64,000 nucleotides of DNA, from assembly GCF_033807715.1 (NCBI RefSeq), contig NC_084592.1, positions 30,437,419-30,501,418 on the forward strand, read 5' to 3'. The notes under the pieces were generated by a model that saw only the letters and a list, made by a program, of their open reading frames with translations, searched no databases and had not been told where the DNA came from. This document shows positions 23,787-36,700 of this stretch, piece by piece (the first letter of the stretch is position 1; each line of letters starts with the position of its first letter). Both the position numbers and the translations under genes were made by a program. The stretch comes from Cololabis saira. Taxonomy: Eukaryota; Chordata; Actinopteri; Beloniformes; Belonidae.

Positions 23787-25098
23787 CTAGACCAAAATTC
23801 CCGGGAAATTTTGAAGTGCCACGGACTACTGCCGGATGATCGCGGGATGCACCCATGAAGGTCAAGGACTCGATACTTAGTCATTTGACACCACCCATGA
23901 CTCTCTATGTCAAACCATTCAAAAGATATTGGACTATAACGTATCGGCCAATCAGAAGAAGGGGCGTGGCTAATTTGCACCAATGAGGGTCAGGGACTCG
24001 ATACTTAGTCATTTGACACCACCCATGTCTCTGTATGTCAAACCATTCAAAAGATATTGGACTTTAACGTATCAGCCAATCAGAAGAAGGGGCGTGGCTA
24101 ATTTGCACCAATGAGGGTCAGGGACTCGATACTTGGTCATTTGACACCACCCATGTCTCTGTATGTCAAACCATTCAAAAGATATTGGACTATAACGTAT
24201 CGGCCAATCAGAAGAAGGGGCGTGGCTAATTTGCACCAATGAGGGTCAGGGACTCCATACTTAGTCATTTGACACCACCCATGTCTCTGTATGTCAAACC
24301 ATTCAAAAGATATTGGACTATAACGTATCGGCCAATCAGAAGAAGGGGCGTGGCTAATTTGCACCAATGAGGGTCAGGGACTCCATACTTAGTCATTTGA
24401 CACCACCCATGTCTCTGTATGTCAAACCATTCAAAAGATATTGGACTTTAACGTATCAGCCAATCAGAAGAAGGGGCGGGGCTAATTTGCACCAATGAGG
24501 GTCAGGGACTCGATACTTAGTCATTTGACACCACCCATGTCTCTGTATGTCAAACCATTCAAAAGATATTGGACTTTAACGTATCAGCCAATCAGAAGAA
24601 GGGGCGTGGCTAATTTGCACCAATGAGGGTCAGGGACTCGATACTTAGTCATTTGACACCACCCATGTCTCTGTATGTCAAACCATTCAAAAGATATTGG
24701 ACTATAACGTATCGGCCAATCAGAAGAAGGGGCGTGGCTAATTTGCACCAATGAGGGTCAGGGACTCGATACTTAGTCATTTGACACCACCCATGTCTCT
24801 GTATGTCAAACCATTCAAAAGATATTGGACTTTAGCGTATCAGCCAATCAGAAGAAGGGGCGGGGCTAATTTGCACCAATGAGGGTCAGGGGCTCGATAC
24901 TTAGTCATTTGATACCACCCGTGAGTCTCTATGTCAAACCATTCAAAAGATATTGGACTATAACGTATTGGCCAATCAGAAGAAGGGGCGGGGCTAATAT
25001 GTATATATAATATACAAATGTAAATATTTATATGTATAATAATAATAATATACATATATATCCCATGAACCTGTCCCCAGCAGGACTGGGGATCATGT
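23787..25098 (+). repeat. J junction + S array (9 units) + T linker
   Basis: J is 23787-23846, S is 23847-24998 (1152 bp, nine units), T is 24999-25098. Confidence 0.94.
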
Positions 25099-26328
25099 AA
25101 GGTCAAAAGGTCAGGGTTCAGATTCCTCCATTATCCAAGGTAAAGTATTATGAAGTCTGCATTGAGTGGGTCATGTGACTAGTTCTGGGTCACATGACCC
25201 GGAAGTATGGTAGTGTATATTGTATTGGAATGACTCAGCTAGTTCTTCGGATTTGACAAGCCTCAAATAACTTCACCTTGTAATCAAACTGTAGCTCCTA
25301 GCAGAAAAACAAAGACATCGTGAGAGAGACAGAACCCGGAAGATTCTGACAATCTTAATTTTATTCAGATATTCCTTAAAATGTGTTAGTAACGGCAATT
25401 CGAAAACAAAAATGAGATTTTTTTGAAGAAAACGTTATTTAACATGGGAGTCAATGGAGACAGAGGCAGGATTTGGCGTGACTCTTGGCTCCCCCGTTCA
25501 AATTTTGTGCACACCACGCCTGTCAAAGTCATATTATTTGAATCTCAACATCTATGTCTACATTCTGACCAAAGATTATCTTTCTAGCTTTTACGGTTCG
25601 GCCGTGAGCTCGAGTTACAAATAAAAATTATGGTCATTTTTTCAAAGTCTCTCGCACTCTGATCAATTAGAACCGCACTGAAGATTTGACAAAAAAGTGA
25701 TTTCCAGTCCTCGCTTGAGCGCTCATATCTTGAAAAGTGTACATTTTAGGAAAAAACAGTCTGGGGTTTGGAGAGAGAAGAGAAGTTTTCCTCCGTTTTG
25801 AAGTTTGAATGACGTTTCTACGTGCAAGTATGAGAAAGATACGTGACTCGGAAAAAAGGTGATTTTTTTTTTTTTTTTAACCTTCACCGGACATTTCACA
25901 CCCACAGTGTGAAATGCTGCCCCATACAAATACATGGGAAAATCTTCCCCATTAGTTTGGAAATTTGGAAATGTTTTTGCACTTCGTGCAAAAACTATTC
26001 GTGCCATCGTTCTGAAAATCCACAGGACTGTAGTTAAATTCAGGGCCTACAACTTTCTAAATCGGTTCAGAATTTTTCGAGTAACGGTATGCGAGTGGTG
26101 AGGCCCCAAAGTTCACGCAATGCGTTCCGGATGGGGCAAAAAGCGCACGTTTGTGCACGTTGCGCAAAAACGTGCACGCCAATCGCTTATAAAAGTCATA
26201 CCAATTGATTCCCGATTAAGTCGCACGTTTCTACGTTTTTACTTTTTGAGTTTTCTCAAAGCTGTGCGACTAGTTACGCGCCGAAGTTTATACGGAAGAA
26301 TATGGAATAAATAAATAATAAATAATAA
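25099..26328 (+). repeat. A block, copy 10
   Basis: Has the same CACAGTGTGAAATG cassette as copy 9, but the 25440-25570 stretch differs (GACAGAGGCAGGATTTGG, GTCATATTATTTGAATCTC) and partly resembles copy 1 (CACATTATTTGAAACTC). Confidence 0.92.
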
Positions 26329-26438
26329 GCCTGAGCAATAGTATTAGTGCCTCGTGCTGCGCACGAGGCACTCCTCCTCCATTGAGCTTGCGCATCTCAA
26401 TGGAGGAGGCGTGCCACGTGGCGCAGCCGTGGCACTAA
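26329..26438 (+). repeat. H tail, single copy
   Basis: Standard three-hairpin tail followed by an extra TAATAA before J, as if remaining from a second tail insertion point. Confidence 0.92.
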
Positions 26439-27628
26439 TAATAACTAGACCAAAATTCCCGGGAAATTTTGAAGTGCCACGGACTACTGCCGGATGATCG
26501 CGGGATGCACCCATGAAGGTCAAGGACTCGATACTTGGTCATTTGACACCACCCATGACTCTCTATGTCAAACCATTCAAAAGATATTGGACTATAACGT
26601 ATCGGCCAATCAGAAGAAGGGGCGGGGCTAATTTGCACCAATGAGGGTCAGGGACTCGATACTTAGTCATTTGACACCACCCATGTCTCTGTATGTCAAA
26701 CCATTCAAAAGATATTGGACTTTAACGTATCAGCCAATCAGAAGAAGGGGCGTGGCTAATTTGCACCAATGAGTGTCAGGGACTCGATACTTGGTCATTT
26801 GACACCACCCATGTCTCTGTATGTCAAACCATTCAAAAGATATTGGACTATAACGTATCGGCCAATCAGAAGAAGGGGCGTGGCTAATTTGCACCAATGA
26901 GGGTCAGGGACTCCATACTTAGTCATTTGACACCACCCATGTCTCTGTATGTCAAACCATTCAAAAGATATTGGACTTTAACGTATCAGCCAATCAGAAG
27001 AAGGGGCGGGGCTAATTTGCACCAATGAGGGTCAGGGACTCGATACTTAGTCATTTGACACCACCCATGTCTCTGTATGTCAAACCATTCAAAAGATATT
27101 GGACTTTAACGTATCAGCCAATCAGAAGAAGGGGCGTGGCTAATTTGCACCAATGAGGGTCAGGGACTCGATACTTAGTCATTTGACACCACCCATGTCT
27201 CTGTATGTCAAACCATTCAAAAGATATTGGACTATAACGTATCGGCCAATCAGAAGAAGGGGCGTGGCTAATTTGCACCAATGAGGGTCAGGGACTCGAT
27301 ACTTAGTCATTTGACACCACCCACGTCTCTGTATGTCAAACCATTCAAAAGATATTGGACTTTAACGTATCAGCCAATCAGAAGAAGGGGCGGGGCTAAT
27401 TTGCACCAATGAGGGTCAGGGGCTCGATACTTAGTCATTTGATACCACCCGTGAGTCTCTATGTCAAACCATTCAAAAGATATTGGACTATAACGTATCG
27501 GCCAATCAGAAGAAGGGGCGGGGCTAATATGTATATATAATATACAAATGTAAATATTTATATGTATAATAATAATAATATACATATATATCCCATGAAC
27601 CTGTCCCCAGCAGGACTGGGGATCATGT
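26439..27628 (+). repeat. J junction + S array (8 units) + T linker
   Basis: TAATAA, then J (26445-26504), S 26505-27528 (1024 bp, eight units) and T 27529-27628. Confidence 0.94.
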
Positions 27629-28845
27629 AAGGTCAAAAGGTCAGGGTTCAGATTCCTCCATTATCCAAGGTAAAGTATTATGAAGTCTGCATTGAGTGGG
27701 TCATGTGACTAGTTCTGGGTCACATGACCCGGAAGTATGGTAGTGTATATTGTATTGGAATGACTCAGCTAGTTCTTCGGATTTGACAAGCCTCAAATAA
27801 CTTCACCTTGTAATCAAACTGTAGCTCCTAGCAGAAAAACAAAGACATCGTGAGAGAGACAGAACCCGGAAGATTCTGACAATCTTAATTTTATTCAGAT
27901 ATTCCTTAAAATGTGTTAGTAACGGCAATTCGAAAACAAAAATGAGATTTTTTTGAAGAAAACGTTATTTAACATGGGAGTCAATGGAGAGAAAGACAGG
28001 ATTTGGCGTGTCTGTTGGGCCCCCCGGTCAAATTTTGTGCACACCACGCCTGTCAAAGTCACATTTTATAAATCACAACACCTATGTCTATATTCTGACC
28101 AAAGATTATCTTTCTAGCTTTTACGGTTCGGCCGTGAGCTCAAGTTACAAATAAAAATTATGGTCATTTTTTCAAAGTCTCTCGCACTCTGATCAATTAG
28201 AACCGCACTGTAGATTTGACAAAAAAGTGATTTCCAGTCCTCGCTTGAGCGCTCATATCTTGAAAAGTGTACATTTTAGGAAAAAACAGTCCGGGGTTTG
28301 GAGAGAGAAGAGAAGTTTTCCTCCGTTTTGAAGTCTGAATGACGTTTCTACGTCCAAGTATGAGAAAGATACGTGACTCGGAAAAAAGGTGAATTTTGTC
28401 TTTTTTTTCTCAACATTTTCCCATCCGCTTATAATGGCGCCATTGAAATGCATGGGAAAATCTTCCCCATTAGTTTGGAAATTTGGAAATGTTTTTGCAC
28501 TTCGTGCAAAAACTATTCTTGCCATCGTTCTGAAAATCCACAGGACTGTAGTTAAATTCAGGGCCTACAACTTTCTAAATCGGTTCAGAATTTTTCGAGT
28601 AACGGTGTGCGAGTGGTGAGGCCCCAAAGTTCACGCAATGCGTTCCGGATGGGGCAAAAAGCGCACGTTTGTGCACGTTGCGCAAAAACGTGCACGCCAA
28701 TCGCTTATAAAAGTCATACCAATTGATTCCCGATTAAGTCGCACGTTTCTACGTTTTTACTTTTTGAGTTTTCTCAAAGCTGTGCGACTAGTTACGCGCC
28801 GAAGTTTATACGGAAGAATATGGAATAAATAATAATAAATAATAA
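27629..28845 (+). repeat. A block, copy 11
   Basis: Close partner of copy 8, 7429 bp away, with the same private variants CCCCCCGGTCAAATTTTG and GTGAGCTCAAGTTAC. Confidence 0.93.
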
Positions 28846-28955
28846 GCCTGAGCAATAGTATTAGTGCCTCGTGCTGCGCACGAGGCACTCCTCCTCCATT
28901 GAGCTTGCGCATCTCAATGGAGGAGGCGTGCCACGTGGCGCAGCCGTGGCACTAA
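28846..28955 (+). repeat. H tail, single copy
   Basis: Standard sequence with all three perfect stems and loop-2 CTTGCGCAT. Confidence 0.92.
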
Positions 28956-30011
28956 CTAGACCAAAATTCCCGGGAAATTTTGAAGTGCCACGGACTACTG
29001 CCGGATGATCGCGGGATGCACCCATGAAGGTCAAGGACTCGATACTTAGTCATTTGACACCACCCATGACTCTCTATGTCAAACCATTCAAAAGATATTG
29101 GACTATAACGTATCGGCCAATCAGAAGAAGGGGCGTGGCTAATTTGCACCAATGAGGGTCAGGGACTCGATACTTAGTCATTTGACACCACCCATGTCTC
29201 TGTATGTCAAACCATTCAAAAGATATTGGACTTTAACGTATCAGCCAATCAGAAGAAGGGGCGTGGCTAATTTGCACCAATGAGGGTCAGGGACTCGATA
29301 CTTGGTCATTTGACACCACCCATGTCTCTGTATGTCAAACCATTCAAAAGATATTGGACTATAACGTATCGGCCAATCAGAAGAAGGGGCGTGGCTAATT
29401 TGCACCAATGAGGGTCAGGGACTCCATACTTAGTCATTTGACACCACCCATGTCTCTGTATGTCAAACCATTCAAAAGATATTGGACTTTAACGTATCAG
29501 CCAATCAGAAGAAGGGGCGTGGCTAATTTGCACCAATGAGGGTCAGGGACTCGATACTTAGTCATTTGACACCACCCATGTCTCTGTATGTCAAACCATT
29601 CAAAAGATATTGGACTATAACGTATCGGCCAATCAGAAGAAGGGGCGTGGCTAATTTGCACCAATGAGGGTCAGGAACTCGATACTTAGTCATTTGACAC
29701 CACCCATGTCTCTGTATGTCAAACCATTCAAAAGATATTGGACTTTAACGTATCAGCCAATCAGAAGAAGGGGCGGGGCTAATTTGCACCAATGAGGGTC
29801 AGGGGCTCGATACTTAGTCATTTGATACCACCCGTGAGTCTCTATGTCAAACCATTCAAAAGATATTGGACTATAACGTATCGGCCAATCAGAAGAAAGG
29901 GCGGGGCTAATATGTATATATAATATACAAATGTAAATATTTATATGTATAATAATAATAATATACATATATATCCCATGAACCTGTCCCCAGCAGGACT
30001 GGGGATCATGT
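28956..30011 (+). repeat. J junction + S array (7 units) + T linker
   Basis: J is 28956-29015, S is 29016-29911 (896 bp, seven units), T is 29912-30011. It has the CAGGAACTCG (29672) and GAAGAAAGGG (29892) variants, otherwise seen only near 9.4 and 11.8 kb. Confidence 0.94.
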
Positions 30012-31223
30012 AAGGTCAAAAGGTCAGGGTTCAGATTCCTCCATTATCCAAGGTAAAGTATTATGAAGTCTGCATTGAGTGGGTCATGTGACTAGTTCTG
30101 GGTCACATGACCCGGAAGTATGGTAGTGTATATTGTATTGGAATGACTCAGCTAGTTCTTCGGATTTGACAAGCCTCAAATAACTTCACCTTGTAATCAA
30201 ACTGTAGCTCCTAGCAGAAAAACAAAGACATCGTGAGAGAGACAGAACCCGGAAGATTCTGACAATCTTAATTTTATTCAGATATTCCTTAAAATGTGTT
30301 AGTAACGGCAATTCGAAAACAAAAATGAGATTTTTTTGAAGAAATTTTTATTTAACATTGCAGTGAATGGAGAGAGAGACAGGAATTGGCATGGCTCTTA
30401 GTCTCCCCGTTTAAATTTTGTGCACACCACGCCTGTCAAAGTCACATTTTAAGAATACCAAAATGTATGTCTACATTCTGACCAAAAATTATCTGTCCAG
30501 CTTTTACGGTTCGGCCGTGAGGTCGAGTTACAAATAAAAATTATGGTCATTTTTTCAGGGTTCTGCTCACTCTGATCAATTAAAACCTCCACTCTAGATT
30601 TGAAAAAGGGGGTTTTTTAGTCCTCGCTTGAAGGCTCATATCTTGAAAAGTGTACATTTTAGGAAAAAACAGTCCGGGGTTTAGAGAGAGAAAAGAAGTT
30701 TTCCTCCGTTTTGAAGTTTGAATGACGTTTCTACGTGCAAGTATGAGAAAGATACGTGACTTGGAAAAAAGGTGAATTTTGTCTTTTTTTTCTCAACATT
30801 TTCCCATCCGCTTTGAATGGCGCCATTGAAATGCATGGGAAAACAGTTCCCCATTAGTTTGGAAATTTGGAAATGTTTTTGCACTTCGTGCAAAAACTAT
30901 TCGTGCCATCGTTCTGAAAATCCAGAGGACTGTAGTTAAATTCAGGGCCTACAACTTTCTAAATCGGTTCAGAATTTTTCGAGTAACGGTATGCGAGTGG
31001 TGAAGCCCCAAAGTTCACGCAATGCGTTCCGGATGGGGCAAAAAGCGCACGTTTGTGCACGTTGCGCAAAAACGTGCACGCCAATCGCTTATAAAAGTCA
31101 TACCAATTGATTCCCGATTAAGTCGCACGTTTCTACGTTTTTACTTTTTGAGTTTTCTCAAAGCTGTGCGACTAGTTACGCGCCGAAGTTTATACGGAAG
31201 AATATGGAATAAATAATAATAAA
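30012..31223 (+). repeat. A block, copy 12
   Basis: Near-identical to copies 4 and 5 although 18-20 kb away. Towards its 3' end it switches to the TTAAGTCGCACG and CTGTGCGACTAG variants of copies 10 and 11. There is no H tail. Confidence 0.93.
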
Positions 31224-32279
31224 CTAGACCAAAATTCCCGGGAAATTTTGAAGTGCCACGGACTACTGCCGGATGATCGCGGGATGCACCCATGAAGGTC
31301 AAGGACTCGATACTTGGTCATTTGACACCACCCATGACTGTCTATGTCAAACCATTCAAAAGATATTGGACTATAACGTATCGGCCAATCAGAAGAAGGG
31401 GCGTGGCTAATTTGCACCAATGAGGGTCAGGGACTCGATACTTAGTCATTTGACACCACCCATGTCTCTGTATGTCAAACCATTCAAAATATATTAGACT
31501 TTAACGTATCAGCCAATCAGAAGAAGGGGCGGGGCTAATTTGCACCAATGAGGGTCAGGGACTCGATACTTAGTCATTTGACACCACCCATGTCTCTGTA
31601 TGTCAAACCATTCAAAAGATATTGGACTTTAACGTATCAGCCAATCAGAAGAAGGGGCGGGGCTAATTTGCACCAATGAGGGTCAGGGACTCCATACTTA
31701 GTCATTTGACACCACCCATGTCTCTGTATGTCAAACCATTCAAAAGATATTGGACTTTAACGTATCGGCCAATCAGAAGAAGGGGCGGGGCTAATTTGCA
31801 CCAATGAGGGTCAGGGACTCGATACTTAGTCATTTGACACCACCCATGTCTCTGTATGTCAAACCATTCAAAAGATATTGGACTATAACGTATCGGCCAA
31901 TCAGAAGAAGGGGCGTGGCTAATTTGCACCAATGAGGGTCGGGGACTCGATACTTAGTCATTTGACACCACCCATGTCTCTGTATGTCAAACCATTCAAA
32001 AGATATTGGACTATAACGTATCGGCCAATCAGAAGAAGGGGCGGGGCTAATTTGAACCCATGAGGGTCAGGGACTCCATACTTAGTCATTTGACACCACC
32101 CATGTCTCTGTATGTCAAACCATTCAAAAGATATTGGACTAAAACGTATCGGCCAATCACAAGAAGGGGCGGGGCTAATATGCATATATAATACACAAAT
32201 GTAAATATTTATATGTATAATAATAATAATATACATATATATCCCATGAACCTGTCCCCAGCAGGACTGGGGATCATGT
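31224..32279 (+). repeat. J junction + S array (7 units) + T linker
   Basis: J is 31224-31283, S is 31284-32179 (896 bp, seven units), T is 32180-32279. The later units are more diverged (AAAATATATTAGAC, TTTGAACCCATGAGG, CACAAGAAGG), which fits a domain-edge position. Confidence 0.93.
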
Positions 32280-33481
32280 AAGGTCAGGGTTCAGATTCCT
32301 CCATTATCCAAGGTAAAGTATTATGAAGTCTGCATTGACTGTGTCATGTGACCAGTTCTGGGTCACATGACCCGGAAGTATGGTACTGTATATTGTATTG
32401 GAATGACTCAGCTAATTTTTAGGATTTGACAAGCCTCAAATAACTTCACCTTGTAATCAAACTGTAGCTCCTAGCAGAAAAACAAAGACATCGTGAGAGA
32501 GACAGAACCCGGAAGATTCTGGCAATCTTAATTTTATTCAGATATTCCTTAAAATGTGTTAGTAACGGCAATTCGAAAACAAAAATGAGATTTTTTTTAA
32601 GAAAATGTTTTTTAACATGGGAGTCAATGAAGAAAGAGACAGGAATTGGCGTGTCTGTTGGCTCGCCCGTTAAAATTTTGTGCACACCACGCCTGTCAAA
32701 GTCACATTTTATGAATCACAACACCTATGTCTATATTCTGACCAAAAATTATCTGTCTACCTTTTACGGTTTGGCCGTGACCTCGAGTTAAAAATAAGAA
32801 ATCATGTTTTTTTTTCAGTGTAACTACACTCTAGCAAACTGACTCCCGTGCTCTAGATTTGAAAAAAAGTGATTTCCAGTCCTCGCTTGAGGGCTCATAT
32901 CTTGAAAAGTGTACATTTTAGGAAAAAACAGTTTCGGGTTTGGAGAGAGAAGAGAAGTTTTCCTCCGTTTTGAAGTTTGAATGACGTTTCTACGTGCAAG
33001 TATGAGAAAGATACGTGACTCAGAAAAAAGGTGAATTTTGTCTTTTTGCTCGACATTTTCCCATCCGCTTTGAATGGCGCCATAGGAATACATGGGAAAA
33101 TGCTCTCCCCATTAGTTTGGAAATTTGGAAATGTTTTTGCACTTCGTGCAAAAACTATTTGTGCCATCGCTCTGAAAATCCACAGGACTGTAGTTAAATT
33201 CAGGGTCTACAACTTTCTAAATCGGTTCAGAATTTTTCGAGTAACGGTGTGCGAGTGGTGAGGCCCCAAAGTTCACGCAATGCGTTCCGGATGGGGCAAA
33301 AAGCGCACGTTTGTGCACGTTGCGCAAAAACGTGCACGCCAATTGCTTATAAAAGTCATACCAATCGATTCCCGATTAAGGCGCACGTTTGTACGTTTTT
33401 ACTTTTCGCGTTTTCTCAAAGCTGCGGGACTAGTTACGCGCCGAAGTTTATACGGAAGAATATGGAATAAATAAATAATAA
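32280..33481 (+). repeat. A block, copy 13
   Basis: Has a distinct cassette, TTTTTGCTCGACATTTTCCC then GCGCCATAGGAATACATGGG (33042-33096). From the middle it resembles copies 6 and 14 more than its left neighbours. Confidence 0.92.
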
Positions 33482-33591
33482 GCCTGAGCAATAGTATGAG
33501 TGCCTCGTGCTGCGCACGAGGCACTCCTCCTCCATTGAGCTTGCGCATCTCAATGGAGGAGGAGTGCCACGTGGCGCAGCCGTGGCACTAA
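33482..33591 (+). repeat. H tail, single copy
   Basis: Three-hairpin tail with the GGAGGAGGAGTGCC variant, followed by TAA before J. Confidence 0.92.
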
Positions 33592-33767
33592 TAACTAGAC
33601 AAAATTCCCGGGAAATTTTGAAGTGCCACGGACTACTGCCGGATGATCGCGGGGCTTATTTGCACCCATGAAGGTCAAGGACTCGATACTTAGTCATTTG
33701 ACACCACCCATGACTCTCTATGTCAAACCATTCAAAAGTTATTACAGAAAATATGTAATAGGCTAAT
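33592..33767 (+). repeat. J junction + partial S unit + AT linker
   Basis: J (33595-33653) leads into a truncated S unit ending CATTCAAAAG, then TTATTACAGAAAATATGTAA. The junction equals that at 13457, but without telomeric repeats. Confidence 0.9.
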
Positions 33768-36700
33768 AGAACCGCTAACAAGACCGCTAACGGGACCGCT
33801 AACGGGATAGCTAACAGAACCGCTAACGGAACCTCTAACGGGATCGCTAACTGAACCGCTAACGGGATCGCTAAAGGGATCGCTAACGGGACCGCTAACG
33901 GGACCGTTAACGGGACCACTAACGGGATCGCTAACGGGATCGCTAACGGGACCGCTAACCGAGCCGCTAACGGGGTCGCTAACGGGACCGCTAACAACCG
34001 CTAACGGAACCGCTAACGGGACCGCTAACAGAACCGCTAACTGAACCGCTAACGGGATCGCTAACGGGACCGCTAACGGGACCGCTAACCGAGCCGCTAA
34101 CGGAATCGCTAACCGAGCCGATAACGGAACCGCTAACGGAACCGCTAACGGGACCGCTAACGGGACCGCTAACGGGATCGCTAACGGAACCGCTAATGGA
34201 ATCGCTAACGGAACCGCTAACGGGACCGCTAACGGGACCGCTAACGGGATCGCTAACGGGATCGCTAACGGGACCGCTAACTGAGCCGCTAATGGGGTCG
34301 CTAACGGGACCGCTAACAACCGCTAACGGAACCGCTAACGGGACCGCTAACAGAACCGCTAACTGAACCGCTAATGGGATCGCTAACAAGACCGCTAACG
34401 GGATCGCTAACGGGAAAGCTAACAGAACCGCTAACGGAACCTCTAACGGGATCGCTAACTGAACCGCTAACGGGATCGCTAAAGGGATCGCTAACGGAAC
34501 CGCTAACGGGACCGCTAACGGGACCGCTAATGGAATCGCTAACGGAACCGCTAACGGGACCGCTAACGGGACCGCTAACGGGATCGCTAACGGGACCGCT
34601 AACCGAGCCACTAATGGGGTCGCTAACGGGACCGCTAACAACCGCTAACGGAACCGCTAACGGGACCGCTAACAGAACCGCTAACTGAACCGCTAACGGA
34701 ATCGCTAACGGGATCGCTAACGCGACCGCTAACGGGACCGCTAACCGAGCAGCTAACGGAATCGCTAACCGAGCCGCTAACGGAACCGCTAACTGAACCG
34801 CTAACGGGATCGCTAAAGGGATCGCTAACGGAACCGCTAACGGGACCGCTAACGGGACCGCTAATGGAATCGCTAACGGAACCGCTAACGGGACCGCTAA
34901 CGGGACCGCTAACGGGATCGCTAACGGGACCGCTAACCGAGCCACTAATGGGGTCGCTAACGGGACCGCTAACAACCGCTAACGGAACCGCTAACGGGAC
35001 CGCTAACAGAACCGCTAACTGAACCGCTAACGGAATCGCTAACGGGATCGCTAACGCGACCGCTAACGGGACCGCAAACCGAGCAGCTAACGGAATCGCT
35101 AACCGAGCCGCTAACGGAACCGCTAACGGAACCGCTAACGGGACCGCTAACGGGACCGCTAATGGGATCGCTAACGGAACCGCTAACGGGACCGCTAACG
35201 GGACCGCTAACGGGACCACTAACGGGATCGCTAACGGGACCGCTAACCGAGCCGCTAACGGGGTCGCTAACGGGACCGCTAACAACCGCTAACGGAACCG
35301 CTAACGGGACCGCTAACAGAACCGCTAACTGAACCGCTAACGGGATCGCTAACGGGACCGCTAACGGGACCGCTAACCGAGCCGCTAACGGAATCGCTAA
35401 CCGAGCCGCTGACGGAACCGCTAACGGAACCGCTAACGGGACCGCTAACGGGACCGCTAACGGGACCGCTAACGGGATCGCTAACGGGACCGCTAATGGA
35501 ATCGCTAACGGAACCGCTAACGGGACCGCTAACGGGACCGCTAACGGGATCGCTAACGGGACCGCTAACTGAGCCGCTAATGGGGTCGCTAACGGGACCG
35601 CTAACAACCGCTAACGGAACCGCTAACGGGACCGCTAACAGAACCGCTAACTGAACCGCTAATGGGATCGCTAACAAGACCGCTAACGGGATCGCTAACG
35701 GGATCGCTAACTGAACCGCTAACGGGATCGCTAAAGGGATCGCTAACGGAACCGCTAACGGGACCGCTAACGGGACCGCTAATGGAATCGCTAACGGAAC
35801 CGCTAACGGGACCGCTAACGGGACCGCTAACGGGACCGCTAACGGGATCGCTAACGGGACCGCTAATGGAATCGCTAACGGAACCGCTAACGGGACCGCT
35901 AACGGGACCGCTAACGGGATCGCTAACGGGACCGCTAACTGAGCCGCTAATGGGGTCGCTAACGGGACCGCTAACTGAGCCGCTAATGGGGTCGCTAACG
36001 GGACCGCTAACAACCGCTAACGGAACCGCTAACGGGACCGCTAACAGAACCGCTAACTGAACCGCTAATGGGATCGCTAACAAGACCGCTAACGGGATCG
36101 CTAACGGGATCGCTAACTGAACCGCTAACGGGATCGCTAAAGGGATCGCTAACGGAACCGCTAACGGGACCGCTAACGGGACCGCTAATGGAATCGCTAA
36201 CGGAACCGCTAACGGGACCGCTAACGGGACCGCTAACGGGATCGCTAACGGGATCGCTAACGGGACCGCTAACCGAGCCGCTAATGGGGTCGCTAACGGG
36301 ACCGCTAACAACCGCTAACGGAACCGCTAACGGGACCGCTAACAGAACCGCTAACTGAACCGCTAACGGAATCGCTAACGGGATCGCTAACGCGACCGCT
36401 AACGGGACCGCTAACCGAGCAGCTAACGGAATCGCTAACCGAGCCGCTAACGGAACCGCTAACGGAACCGCTAACGGGACCGCTAACGGGACCACTAACG
36501 GGATCGCTAACGGGATCGCTAACGGGACCGCTAACCGAGCCGCTAACGGGGTCGCTAACGGGACCGCTAACAACCGCTAACAACCGCTAACGGGACCGCT
36601 AACAGAACCGCTAACTGAACCGCTAACGGGATCGCTAACGGGACCGCTAACGGGACCGCTAACCGAGCCGCTAACGGAATCGCTAACCGAGCCGCTAACG

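Noticed and set aside
3338..32236. Recurring minus-strand frames across S and T (for example starting MTLHDPQSCWGQ or MVQISHAPSSDW)
   Set aside because: They recur because the DNA repeats are near-identical. They cross module borders and 128 is not a multiple of three, so the frame shifts between units. There is no evidence of a protein.
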